Of a stretch of 64,000 nt of DNA, positions 18,213 through 26,873 are shown piece by piece. How positions within the stretch are numbered: the stretch's first letter is position 1; each line of letters opens with the position of its first letter. The translations under genes and the position numbers were made by a program. Source of the DNA: an uncultured Gemmatimonadota bacterium (GTDB lineage: Bacteria > Gemmatimonadota > Gemmatimonadetes > Gemmatimonadales > Gemmatimonadaceae); the NCBI GenBank assembly GCA_903910555.1, contig CAIVZZ010000001.1, positions 62,001-126,000 on the forward strand, in the 5' to 3' direction. The notes beneath the pieces are model-generated. The model saw only the letters and a list, made by a program, of their open reading frames with translations. It was not told where the DNA came from and made no database searches.

Positions 18213-19676
18213 TTACGACATTGCACGCAACGCCTCCGCAAGCCGGACCATCGCCTCGGTGTCCCGTTCGCAATATGCGAGCAGCTGACGCCTCAGCTTC
18301 TGCACGGCTTCGTCGCCGCCGATCCGTTCCGGGTCCAGCAGCAGCTGGGCGAGCAACACGGTCGCCGATCCGCCGTCCTTCACATCGAGATCCGCGTACG
18401 ACAGCGTCGGCACCAGCGCCGGCAGGACTTTCTTCAGACTGAAGCTACCGTGAAACGCGAGATCGTACACGTGGTCGCGCACAATCGGCAGCAGATCCAC
18501 AATCCGGTCGTTGATACGCCGCAGTGCATCCGCGTGCGCGGGCACCGCCTCGGCGAGCCGCTCGATGCACCCTTTCTCGAACGAGGCATAGTACGCCACA
18601 ATGGTTTCAGCACTGTCGCACACGCGAACAAGATCGGCGGCGAGCGCAGGGCGCGGATCTTCGCCCGCCACGGCAAGGTACTCCTGATGGCGGTTGTCCG
18701 GCGGATCGGTGCGGCCGGTCCAGTGGACGCTGAACTGCACCGGGACCTGCGTGAACGGCGCGCATCCCGGCCAGACCGGAATCGCCAGCCCCACAGTCTC
18801 GAAGTCGAGCCACGCAACCGGTGCCTTGAGCGTGGCGAGCGCCGCACCAAGCCCGGGTTCCACGATCCGCTCTCGCGTGCGAACGGAACGAATCTGCCGC
18901 TTCGCGGGAATCACCGTCGTCATGCTTTCGTCCATCTTGTCGATCGTATCGCGGCCGGCCGCGAGATTCTTCTCGATCGACTTCCATTGGATTCGGTACA
19001 GCGTGTGCACGTGATGCTCGGAGAAGCCGCTCCAGCATTCACCAAAGCGCGCGCATGGCTCGGGCCGTTTGCAGTACGGACCGAAGGGAGTCTCGGGTTT
19101 CGGTCCGTCGAGCATCGCGACCTGCGCGGCAAGCTCGCGCGCAACTTCGGTGAGCATCGGTTCGACCGTTTCGGTGACGTCTTCGATGACGAACAGATTC
19201 GAGAGATCGGGAAAGCGGCACTCACTGTTGAGATGCATCACGAAGGCGCGCGCCACCGAGAGTCCCGCCGCACGCAGCACCCAGAGCTGCATCGCCACCT
19301 CGGCGAGCTGCTCGTCCTTCACGCTCGTCGACGACTTCACTTCGATCAGGTCGAACCCGTCGTCGGTGCGCCGCAGAATATCGGTCCGCACGACTGCGCC
19401 GCCGGCGGTGAACATCGCCTCGAAAATCACCGCGGCATCGGAATCGAGCGCGCGCTGCGTTTCGGCGAGCGCAAGCTCGGACGCAAACGCCGGCGACTTG
19501 ATGAGCACGCCGTCGCCCAGGAAGGCCCGGGCGCGCTCGCCGACCGCAATCCCTTCGCGCAGGCGGAACAGCGACTCGGTGTCCGGCGGCGATTCATCAT
19601 GTTCGTGTTCGTCGAGCCACAGCAGCTTGTGACAGCGCAGCCCGAGCAAATATCGGGACTTGGAGAGCAGTTTCAC
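18213..19676 (-). CDS. DUF2779 protein: Cas4-like Fe-S nuclease fused to a DEDD-type exonuclease domain
   Basis: A 487-residue protein. The N-terminal half looks like a PD-(D/E)XK nuclease: Asp99 (RTDI) and Glu112-Val-Lys114 form the core, and VAMQLWVLRAAG follows as the usual helix. Four cysteines (Cys15, Cys202, Cys208, Cys214) have the split spacing of the Cas4/AddB Fe-S cluster. The C-terminal half matches an RNase-H-like 3'-5' exonuclease, with Asp291-Phe-Glu293 in WLDFETVG and a late YCERDTEAMV motif. Family function is unknown. It is followed by the hybrid kinase and preceded 55 bp upstream by an adenine DNA methyltransferase. Confidence 0.85.
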   Translation of the reverse strand: MKLLSKSRYLLGLRCHKLLWLDEHEHDESPPDTESLFRLREGIAVGERARAFLGDGVLIKSPAFASELALAETQRALDSDAAVIFEAMFTAGGAVVRTDILRRTDDGFDLIEVKSSTSVKDEQLAEVAMQLWVLRAAGLSVARAFVMHLNSECRFPDLSNLFVIEDVTETVEPMLTEVARELAAQVAMLDGPKPETPFGPYCKRPEPCARFGECWSGFSEHHVHTLYRIQWKSIEKNLAAGRDTIDKMDESMTTVIPAKRQIRSVRTRERIVEPGLGAALATLKAPVAWLDFETVGLAIPVWPGCAPFTQVPVQFSVHWTGRTDPPDNRHQEYLAVAGEDPRPALAADLVRVCDSAETIVAYYASFEKGCIERLAEAVPAHADALRRINDRIVDLLPIVRDHVYDLAFHGSFSLKKVLPALVPTLSYADLDVKDGGSATVLLAQLLLDPERIGGDEAVQKLRRQLLAYCERDTEAMVRLAEALRAMS

Positions 19677-19688
19677 TCAGTTACCTCT

Positions 19689-19720
19689 GTTAACCAACCA
19701 ACAAAAAACGAGTTAACTCG
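19689..19720. repeat. GTTAACC-containing repeat fragment and palindrome
   Basis: The 55-bp gap before the DUF2779 gene holds GTTAACCAACCAACA at 19689-19703, 14/15 identical to part of the large palindrome at 43024-43038. A perfect 12-bp palindrome, CGAGTTAACTCG, lies at 19709-19720. The block is AT-rich compared with the surrounding genes. Confidence 0.6.
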
Positions 19721-19731
19721 CCTGATGTCGT

Positions 19732-20799
19732 TTACGCCGCCCCCGCCATAGTGGCCGTTGCGTCCGTCACGATCCGCCCCGCGTCCGGACCTGCAACGAA
19801 CAGGAACTCCTGGTTCGTGAGGTGGCTTACCCGCCCCACCTTCTCACCCTTCGAGTTGTGAATTCCGATCTGCGCGCCGACATAGCGCCGGAAATCCACG
19901 GGCACCGCCTCGACTTCGTGGAATCTCGATTCAAGCAACGCGACCAGATCGTCGTGTGCGAAGTAACCCTCATTGCTGAACGAGACGATGAGATGTTTCG
20001 CGGGAATCGCGCGCACCAGCGACTCGAACGTGGCCCACGAGCGGCCCTTTGCGTTATAGTCGCTCTTCGTGACGCGGCAGTCGATCCGTTTGCGCGCGAC
20101 ACCGTAGGATTCCGGCGAATCGTCGCGCACGAGCGTTTCCCAAATGTGGTAGTTCGAGAAATATGAATGCTGATTGTACGGCGGGTCGAGATAGGCGATG
20201 TCCACGGGAGCCATCGTCGCCGCGAGCGCGTTTGCGTCCTGACGCAGCGCCGTACCCGCGCCCGGAATGAGCAGCGGCATCCGGAGCTCCATCGCATTGA
20301 ATGATCGCGGCGCCCAGTCCTTTAGATACGCCATCTGCAATCCGGTCGTCGAATCCACTCGATCCGCGGCCTCGAGCAGCGAGGTCAGCAGGATCGCGCG
20401 TTCGACACGGTCATCACTGATCCGTTCGATCTCTTCACGAATCGCGTCGATGCGCCGCCCGTTCCCAGGCTGGAAATAGCGCGAGTCCACGCAGAACGTC
20501 TGCGTGAAGTAGCCGTCGCGGCCGGGCAGAGCGTTTAAGTGGCCGATCTTCGCCGCCGTGAGCGGCCCGCGATGTTCATCCGCGTCGGCCTCGATGTACG
20601 CGATCGCGAGAATCTCGGAGTACGACGCAAGGTCGTTCGCCGTCACTGTGAAATGTGCGCGCTTCAACGCCTGCGCGACGCGAGTCGTTCCGGTGAACGC
20701 ATCGCAAAACGATGCCGCGCCGGTCCGCTCGCGTATCGCTTTCGCGTACGCGAGGATTCTCGGGACGAGCGTGCGCTTCGACCCGATGTATTTGATCAC
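19732..20799 (-). CDS. D12-class N6-adenine DNA methyltransferase
   Basis: A 355-residue Dam-like methyltransferase. The N-terminus MIKYIGSKRTLVPRIL is the usual K-W/Y-x-G-x-K SAM-binding start of the D12 class, followed by FCDAFTGTTRVAQAL (FxGxG-like). The catalytic YLDPPYNQ motif is at residues 203-210. Such enzymes methylate adenine in a short DNA site; the site cannot be predicted. The GTG start overlaps the stop of the acyl-CoA ligase gene (GTGA), an odd pairing. The nuclease-like DUF2779 gene follows. No classical restriction gene is seen. Confidence 0.9.
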   Translation of the reverse strand: MIKYIGSKRTLVPRILAYAKAIRERTGAASFCDAFTGTTRVAQALKRAHFTVTANDLASYSEILAIAYIEADADEHRGPLTAAKIGHLNALPGRDGYFTQTFCVDSRYFQPGNGRRIDAIREEIERISDDRVERAILLTSLLEAADRVDSTTGLQMAYLKDWAPRSFNAMELRMPLLIPGAGTALRQDANALAATMAPVDIAYLDPPYNQHSYFSNYHIWETLVRDDSPESYGVARKRIDCRVTKSDYNAKGRSWATFESLVRAIPAKHLIVSFSNEGYFAHDDLVALLESRFHEVEAVPVDFRRYVGAQIGIHNSKGEKVGRVSHLTNQEFLFVAGPDAGRIVTDATATMAGAA

Positions 20800-22373
20800 G
20801 GCTTTGCTGCGCGCGATCGCTCCAGCGCGATCAGCTCGCGGCGGAGGATCTTGCCCGACGGAGACTTCGGAATCTTCGAAATGAATTCCACCGAGCGCAC
20901 CTTCTTGAATGACGCCACGACGCCGGCCACATACTCCATCAGCTCCTCGGAAGTTACATCGTGTCGCATGACGACGAACGCCTTGGGGATCTCGCCCGCC
21001 TCGGCGTCAGCCATCGGAATGACCGCGCAGTCGGCGACCGCGGCGTGCGTCAGGAGCAGCGCCTCGAGTTCGGCCGGTGCGACCTGAAAACCCTTGTACT
21101 TGATGAATTCCTTGAGGCGGTCGACGATGTAGAAAAAGCCGTCCGCGTCCGCATAACCGACATCGCCGGTATGGAGCCATCCGTCGTCGTCGATCGCCTG
21201 GGCGGTTGCCTCGGGATTGTTCAGATACCCCTGCATGATTTGTGGGCCGCGGATCAGCAGCTCGCCATGCTCGCCGAGTGCGACGTCTTTCTTCGTGTCG
21301 AGACTGACGATCCTGCACTCGGTGCACGGGACCAGCAGACCACACGATCCGCTCCGTGCGAAAGCGGGATCTTCAGGCGTGAAGTGAGTGACGGGACTTG
21401 CCTCGGTCATGCCGTAGCCCTGCTTCACCATGCAGCCGATGCGCGCGGAGCAGTCATCTTCGAGCTGCCGGCCCATCGGCGCGGCGCCCGACGTGACGAA
21501 TTTGAGGCGGGACAAATCGTATTGATCGACCATCGGATTCTTGGCGAGCGCGAGCGCGATTGGCGGAACAAGGTAGGCGCGCCGGGCGCCGTAGTTCGAT
21601 GTGAGCCGCAGATACTCGGCGAGATCGAACTGCGGCATAGTCACCACGCAGCCGCCTTTTCGGAGAACCCCGCACAACACGACCGTCATTCCATAGATAT
21701 GGAAGAACGGCAGCACGCCGACGAGATGGTCGCCCGGCTCCGTGCTGTCGACGAAATCGATCTGCGCGAGATTCGCGACGAGATTGCGATGCGTCAGCAT
21801 CACGCCCTTTGGAAGCCCCGTTGTGCCGCTCGAGTACGGAAGCGCCACGAGATCGTGAGCCGGATCGACACGATACGGCTCCGAGCGTCGCCCGCCGTCG
21901 CCGGAAATGAATGACGCGAATGGTGTGCACCCCGGTGCAGCGGTCCACGCAATCACTTCATTCACGCCGGCAATTGCCGCAGCCGCGACGGCCTTCTCCG
22001 CGAGTGGCTCCGCCGTCACGATGATCTTCGCACCGGAGTCGGTCAGTTGCCTGGCGAGTTCTTCGGCGCCGTACATTGGATTCGCGGTCGTGCTCACACC
22101 GCCGAGTTCCGCAACCGCAAAAAACACCGCGGCGTATTCCGGGACGTTGGGGCTGTACAGGCAGAGCACGTCGCCGCGCACGAATCCGCGCGCCGTGAGC
22201 GCGGCGCGGAATCGGTCGGTCAGCGCGCGCAGCTGACTGTACGTCACTACCCGGCCGGTCGGGCCTTCGATCAACGCGGGCGCGTCGGGCCAGCGTTCTG
22301 CGTGCTCGAAAACGAACGCGCTGAGCGTAAGCTCGGGGATCGCGACGTCGGGAAATTGACTGCGAATGATCAT
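20796..22373 (-). CDS. AMP-forming acyl-CoA synthetase (4-coumarate-CoA-ligase-like)
   Basis: A 525-residue ANL-superfamily enzyme. The AMP-binding P-loop YSSGTTGLPKGVMLTH lies near residue 180, followed by GYGMTEASP and the hinge and C-terminal motifs YIVDRLKEFIKYKGFQVAP. The catalytic lysine is in SPSGKILRREL. These enzymes activate a carboxylic acid via an acyl-adenylate and transfer it to CoA. The sequence is closest in style to plant 4CL-like and medium-chain synthetases; the substrate is uncertain. It is divergent from the TPP decarboxylase genes and heads a coupled unit with the DNA methyltransferase. Confidence 0.93.
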   Translation of the reverse strand: MIIRSQFPDVAIPELTLSAFVFEHAERWPDAPALIEGPTGRVVTYSQLRALTDRFRAALTARGFVRGDVLCLYSPNVPEYAAVFFAVAELGGVSTTANPMYGAEELARQLTDSGAKIIVTAEPLAEKAVAAAAIAGVNEVIAWTAAPGCTPFASFISGDGGRRSEPYRVDPAHDLVALPYSSGTTGLPKGVMLTHRNLVANLAQIDFVDSTEPGDHLVGVLPFFHIYGMTVVLCGVLRKGGCVVTMPQFDLAEYLRLTSNYGARRAYLVPPIALALAKNPMVDQYDLSRLKFVTSGAAPMGRQLEDDCSARIGCMVKQGYGMTEASPVTHFTPEDPAFARSGSCGLLVPCTECRIVSLDTKKDVALGEHGELLIRGPQIMQGYLNNPEATAQAIDDDGWLHTGDVGYADADGFFYIVDRLKEFIKYKGFQVAPAELEALLLTHAAVADCAVIPMADAEAGEIPKAFVVMRHDVTSEELMEYVAGVVASFKKVRSVEFISKIPKSPSGKILRRELIALERSRAAKP

Positions 22374-22442
22374 CGTGGAGTGTTATAGCTCGACTAGGAC
22401 ATCCCGGCAACTATCATTGAACGACTATGAACGAGGCATCTC

Positions 22443-22931
22443 ATGTTCACGGGTGAACGGATCGCGGCGCTATTCGCCGAACTCGGCGTCACCCACGTGG
22501 TCACCGTGCCGGACAGCACGATCGGAAAATGGGGCGACGCGATTGAGAAGAGCCGCGCGCTGCGTCTCGTGCGTGTGTGCCGCGAGGGAGAGGCGTGGGC
22601 GGTCGCCGCGGGATTGCATTTCGGCGGAGCTCGGCCGGTCGTGCTCATTCAGTGCACCGGTCTGTTCGAGTCCGGCGACTCACTGCGCAACATTGTTCAC
22701 GATTGGAAGCTTCCGATTTTCAGCGTGATCGGGTATCGCAGCTTCCTCAATCAGGACACGCTCCCTGGTGACACCTGTCTGGTCTTCACCGAGCCGCTGC
22801 TCGATGCGTGGAAGATCGACTACACGCTGATCACGGAACCGTCGCATGTCGATCGGATCAGCGATCACTACCGCGCATGTATCGCGGCCGGCAAATCGGG
22901 AGCCGCGCTCATCGCGGAGGGCAAAGCGTGA
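22443..22931 (+). CDS. TPP-dependent decarboxylase, alpha (PYR) subunit; sulfo-/phosphonopyruvate decarboxylase-like
   Basis: A 162-residue stand-alone pyrimidine-binding half of a thiamine-diphosphate enzyme. CREGEAWAVAAGLHFGG (about 44-61) carries the conserved glutamate that activates the cofactor, and VLIQCTGLFESGDSLRN is typical of sulfopyruvate (ComD) and phosphonopyruvate decarboxylases. The second half is the next gene, overlapping by four bases. The true 2-oxoacid substrate is not determinable, and no phosphonate or coenzyme-M genes are nearby. Confidence 0.85.
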   Translation: MFTGERIAALFAELGVTHVVTVPDSTIGKWGDAIEKSRALRLVRVCREGEAWAVAAGLHFGGARPVVLIQCTGLFESGDSLRNIVHDWKLPIFSVIGYRSFLNQDTLPGDTCLVFTEPLLDAWKIDYTLITEPSHVDRISDHYRACIAAGKSGAALIAEGKA

Positions 22932-23542
22932 ACGGCGCCTCGATGGACCTCCGCGGCGCACTCGAAGTGCTGCACACGCTCCGCAAAGATGGCGACGTCG
23001 TGGTAACATCGATGGGAAGTGCACGCGAATGGATCGCGATGGGTCCGCTTGACCCGCTCGATTTTATTTTCGTTCCGTCGAGCATGGGTCAGGCGCCGTC
23101 GCTCGCACTCGGGCTGGCGCTTGCGCAGCCCGGGCGCCGCGTCTTCGTGTGCAACGGCGACGGCTCGATGCTCATGAACCTTGGCGCACTCGCAACGATC
23201 AGCGCCGAAGCACCGCCGAATCTCGTGTTGATCGTGTGCGACAACGGCGTATATGAAGTCACCGGCGCGCAGCCCACGCCTGGCAGTGCGCTCGGGAGGC
23301 CGGACAAACGCGGCGTCGATTTCGCCGAGATCGCCCGCGCCTGTGGCTGGAAATCCGTATTCCGCTACAACGAACTCGACGACTGGCGGGACGCCGCAGC
23401 GGCGGCGATCAACTCACCCGGCCCCGTTTTCATCGCATTGGAAGTTGCGCCCGTTCCCGGCGCGGTCGGGCCCAAGTCACCAGGCCCGACCATCGGACGC
23501 GCTCAGAAATTCCGCGAAGCGCTGAGTACCCCCAAGAATTAA
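22928..23542 (+). CDS. TPP-dependent decarboxylase, beta (PP) subunit
   Basis: A 204-residue diphosphate-binding half. The TPP motif starts at NGDGSMLMN (about 75-83) and ends with the metal-binding CDNGVYEV about 30 residues later, as in ComE-type subunits. It pairs with the alpha subunit to decarboxylate a substituted pyruvate. The GTG at 22928 overlaps the alpha stop (GTGA); an ATG at 22943 is an alternative. Confidence 0.85.
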   Translation: MNGASMDLRGALEVLHTLRKDGDVVVTSMGSAREWIAMGPLDPLDFIFVPSSMGQAPSLALGLALAQPGRRVFVCNGDGSMLMNLGALATISAEAPPNLVLIVCDNGVYEVTGAQPTPGSALGRPDKRGVDFAEIARACGWKSVFRYNELDDWRDAAAAAINSPGPVFIALEVAPVPGAVGPKSPGPTIGRAQKFREALSTPKN

Positions 23543-23548
23543 CTCCGC

Positions 23549-23566
23549 GTAATCCGTGTAATCCGT
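23549..23566. repeat. Short tandem repeat of GTAATCCGT
   Basis: Two exact 9-bp copies lie in the 41-bp gap between the convergent TPP decarboxylase and YdeI-like genes. No hairpin potential is obvious. Confidence 0.5.
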
Positions 23567-23583
23567 GGGAAAGCAGTTGCCGT

Positions 23584-24195
23584 TTAGTTTTTTTGGTACT
23601 TCCAGTTCCGCCCCTTCCCCTCCGCAATCCACGCGATCGCCTGCGCCATCCGCCGATCTCGAGTCGCCTCAGTCTTCGCGTCCATAATCCACTCGAGATA
23701 CTCACGCCTGTGGCTCGGCGGAAATCCGTCGAACGCGGCGAGCGCCTTCTTGTTCTTCTTGAGCGCCGCAGTGAAATAGGCCGGCACCTTCAGCGGTGGC
23801 TTCGCTTTCGGCTTCCTGCGCGGCACGGCGACCTTGTCGTCGTTCAACTTCGCCGCCGCTTGCACGATTTTGACGAGTGTTTTTTCACTCGGAAGATCTG
23901 ACAGCGCCGTGATGCGCCCGAACTGCCCCATCGCCTTCTCGCCGCCGGTCGGCATTCCCTTCACGCTGTCCTTGAGCAATGCGCCCTTCCAAAAACCAAA
24001 AGTGCAATGCGCCTTGAACCCGGCCATCGCGCAGAAAATTCCCTTGTAGTCGAAGTGCGGGAAACTCCACTTCATTGTCTCGTGCACGTCGGGGCATGCG
24101 GTGTGCACCGTCTTACGAAGGTGCTTCAGAATCGGCTGCGCGAATGGCTGCGCCTTGGCGATGTATGCGTCAACACGCGGATCTTTCGTTCCCAT
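23584..24195 (-). CDS. YdeI/OmpD-associated family protein (DUF1801 plus OmdA-type tail)
   Basis: A 203-residue soluble protein. The N-terminal two thirds read as a DUF1801/YdhG-like fold (MKWSFPHFDYKGIFCAMAGFKAHCTFGFWKG). The C-terminal helix-rich tail (VPAYFTAALKKNKKALAAFDGFPPSHRREYLEWI) matches the bacteriocin-protection/OmdA region. YdeI-type proteins are linked to envelope stress in E. coli, but the molecular activity is not established. It is the last gene of the hydrolase operon, 17 bases after the GH3 gene. Confidence 0.85.
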   Translation of the reverse strand: MGTKDPRVDAYIAKAQPFAQPILKHLRKTVHTACPDVHETMKWSFPHFDYKGIFCAMAGFKAHCTFGFWKGALLKDSVKGMPTGGEKAMGQFGRITALSDLPSEKTLVKIVQAAAKLNDDKVAVPRRKPKAKPPLKVPAYFTAALKKNKKALAAFDGFPPSHRREYLEWIMDAKTEATRDRRMAQAIAWIAEGKGRNWKYQKN

Positions 24196-24212
24196 GGTAT
24201 TCGTCCTCGTCG

Positions 24213-26870
24213 CTACTTGACCAGAAATTTCCCGCGCAAGCGGATGTCCTTCGACGACCGGCCGATCATCACACGGAACGTGCCGGCCTCGACCACACTT
24301 TTCAATTTTGCGTTGAACAGGCTGAGCGTTGGCGTCGTCAGCGTGAATGTCACGCCCTTCGTCTCGCCCGGGGCGAGGTGGACGCGCTGAAATCCCTTGA
24401 GGGCGATCAATGGCGTGGACACCGATGTGACTTCCTCGCGCAGATACAACTCGACGACTTCATCCCCAGCCACCGCGCCTGTGTTCTTAACCGTGCAGTG
24501 CACGGTCTCGGTGCCGCTCGCCGGAATCTCGGGCGCGTCGATCACGAGGCCGCCATACTCGAATGTGGTGAAGCTCAATCCGTATCCAAAGGGAAACTCT
24601 GCCTGTCCGGTTCCATCGAGATAGTCGTCACCGCGGCCCGTCGGTTTGTGATTGTACGTGAGCGGCAGCTGGCCTGCTGACATCGGAAACGTGATCGGCA
24701 GCCGGCCACTCGGATTGTGATCGCCGAACAGGACATCCGCGACCGCATCTCCACCCGCCTCGCCCGGATACCAGAGATCGATCACGGCGCCGACGCCATC
24801 GATCCAATCCCGCATCGTCACCGCGCTCCCTCCAACGATCGCGACGACGACAGGTTTTCCTGTCGCGGCAACCGCCTCGATCAACTCTTCCTGATGGCCG
24901 GGCAGCTTCAAGGACGATCGGTCACGAAACTCGCCTTCTTCAATCCCGGCGGCAACGACCACTGCATCGCTCGCCCGCGCGAGCTGTACCGCACTGTCGA
25001 TCTTCGCACGCCAGTCGTTGGGCACGGCATGATTCCAGACGAATTTCACGCGTGCGTTGCCGCTGCTCTCGAAGTATTCGAGCCGTACATCATATTCGCG
25101 GCCCGCTTCGAACCGCACATCTCGAAGAATCGAGCCGTACGACTTCTTCTGCCAGTTATCAATCAGCAGTTTTCCATCGATGTAGAGTCGGTATCCGTCA
25201 TTTCCCTCGACGCCGAGTCGTACCGTTTCGGTGGCAGGCGCAACGAGTTTTCCCGTCCAGCGAACAGAGTACCAGTCGAACGGAATTCCGCGGCCCGGCG
25301 AGTTGAGCGTCCATCCAAAATCGACGCGCGCATCTTGCCGCCTCATGCGCGGTACGCCGCTCAGCGCGTTGTTGTCGAAATATTCCGCAGCCAATCCGGG
25401 GACGCGCTTCCCATCGGCAACTGTGACGAGGTTCACAGCCGGTACGGGGACATACTCGATCGCAAAGCGCCCCGGTCCCGGTGCATACCGAACGTCGGCA
25501 CCCGACCCGAGTTTGCGGCGAATCCCCTGCACCACTGAAATCTTGTCGTTCCCGTCCGCGCTGTATCCGCCGAGCCGCGCTTCGTCCGCATCGACGCCGA
25601 TCACAGCAATCGACTTGACGTTCTTGTTGAGCGGCAGGGCGTTGTTGTCGTTCTTGAGCAGCGTGATCGACGCTCGCGCTGCATCGAGCGCGAGTGCGCG
25701 GTTCTCGCGCGACCCGCCGCTGCGCGCCGCTTCTTCTGCATCGACATATGGATGCTCAAACAGTCCGAGTTCGAATTTCAGTTTGAGCACACGGCTGACG
25801 GCACGATCGATCGCGCGCGGATCGATCATCCCGCGTTCGAACGCGGGCCAAAACTGCGTGTACTGCTGTACGGACGACTGGAAAATCACGTCGAGTCCGG
25901 CCTCGATCGCCTGCTTGGTTGAGACAAGATTGTTCGGGCTCGTGAAGTGCAGCACCTGCGCGCCGCCCGTCGCGGCTTGATCGCCGATCACGACGCCGCT
26001 GAATTTCCAGTCCGTGCGCAGCACCTTCGTAAGCAGCCATTCGCTCGCCGTCGCGGGCAGCCCGTCCACGGAGTTGTACGACGCCATCACCGAGCGCGCG
26101 CCGGCCTGTTGAATCGCCGCTTTGAAGGGCGGGAAGTGGACCTCGTCCAGCAGTCGCTCACTGAACTCGATCGGGTAGCTGTCGCGACCGCCTTCTCCGA
26201 CGTTCGCTATGAAATGCTTCGGTGTCGTCACGACACCCATTTTCTCAAACGGTCGCACGAACGCAGTCGCCATCGCCGTCGTGAGCCACGGATCTTCGCC
26301 GTACGTCTCTTCGACGCGTCCCCAGCGCACGTCGTTCGCGATGTTGATTACCGGTGAGAGCACCTGCCGGACTCCACGCGTACGCGACTCCATCGCGATC
26401 GCCGTCGCAACGGCTCCCATCAGTGATGTATCCCAGGTCGCAGCGAGCGCGATCGCAGCCGGAAATGCGGTCGCACCATTTCCGTACAGGCCGTGTACGG
26501 CCTCTTCAAACGGAATGATCGGAATTCCGAGCCGTGTGCTGTCGACAAAAAAACGCTGGATCGAGTTCAGTCGTACGGCCATCCGACGCGCTGCGTCGGC
26601 GGGATCGTGCGTCGGTCCCGCTGCTCCGTGTTCGCGCACCTGCAGCCCGAACACGCCGTGTCTGTAGACAGTCGATCCGCTGTCGAGATCGCCGGGGACC
26701 ATCCAGAGCTGCCAGAATTTTTCCTCGACGGTCATACGGCCAAGCAGGTCGCGAACGCGTGCTTCGGCCGGGAGTCCGCGATTCTTGTAGGCCTGCGCAT
26801 TGACCTGCGCCGCTGCTGCACAGACGCACAGCAACAAGCCGGCGGTCCGCAGTGCTCGCCTCATGAGCAT
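24213..26870 (-). CDS. Secreted GH3 beta-glucosidase with PA14 insert
   Basis: An 885-residue exported glycoside hydrolase. A signal peptide (cleavage near NAQA), the GH3 N-terminal barrel with the nucleophile aspartate in GVVIGDQAATGG, and the GH3 C-terminal domain follow in order. The C-terminal domain is interrupted by a PA14 carbohydrate-binding domain (about residues 470-610, LAAEYFDN to VKFVWN). A fibronectin-III-like domain ends the protein. PA14-containing GH3 enzymes typically act on beta-glucosides or oligosaccharides. The start is ATG at 26870 or 26864, three or nine bases after the upstream amidohydrolase stop. Confidence 0.93.
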   Translation of the reverse strand: MLMRRALRTAGLLLCVCAAAAQVNAQAYKNRGLPAEARVRDLLGRMTVEEKFWQLWMVPGDLDSGSTVYRHGVFGLQVREHGAAGPTHDPADAARRMAVRLNSIQRFFVDSTRLGIPIIPFEEAVHGLYGNGATAFPAAIALAATWDTSLMGAVATAIAMESRTRGVRQVLSPVINIANDVRWGRVEETYGEDPWLTTAMATAFVRPFEKMGVVTTPKHFIANVGEGGRDSYPIEFSERLLDEVHFPPFKAAIQQAGARSVMASYNSVDGLPATASEWLLTKVLRTDWKFSGVVIGDQAATGGAQVLHFTSPNNLVSTKQAIEAGLDVIFQSSVQQYTQFWPAFERGMIDPRAIDRAVSRVLKLKFELGLFEHPYVDAEEAARSGGSRENRALALDAARASITLLKNDNNALPLNKNVKSIAVIGVDADEARLGGYSADGNDKISVVQGIRRKLGSGADVRYAPGPGRFAIEYVPVPAVNLVTVADGKRVPGLAAEYFDNNALSGVPRMRRQDARVDFGWTLNSPGRGIPFDWYSVRWTGKLVAPATETVRLGVEGNDGYRLYIDGKLLIDNWQKKSYGSILRDVRFEAGREYDVRLEYFESSGNARVKFVWNHAVPNDWRAKIDSAVQLARASDAVVVAAGIEEGEFRDRSSLKLPGHQEELIEAVAATGKPVVVAIVGGSAVTMRDWIDGVGAVIDLWYPGEAGGDAVADVLFGDHNPSGRLPITFPMSAGQLPLTYNHKPTGRGDDYLDGTGQAEFPFGYGLSFTTFEYGGLVIDAPEIPASGTETVHCTVKNTGAVAGDEVVELYLREEVTSVSTPLIALKGFQRVHLAPGETKGVTFTLTTPTLSLFNAKLKSVVEAGTFRVMIGRSSKDIRLRGKFLVK

Positions 26871-26873
26871 GTG

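Noticed and set aside
18450-19751. 433-codon plus-strand frame opposite the DUF2779 gene
   Set aside because: It is arginine- and histidine-rich noise; the minus strand carries clear nuclease motifs.
22443-23542. Naming the TPP pair comDE (coenzyme-M sulfopyruvate decarboxylase)
   Set aside because: The fold fits but no coenzyme-M or sulfonate gene supports that exact substrate.
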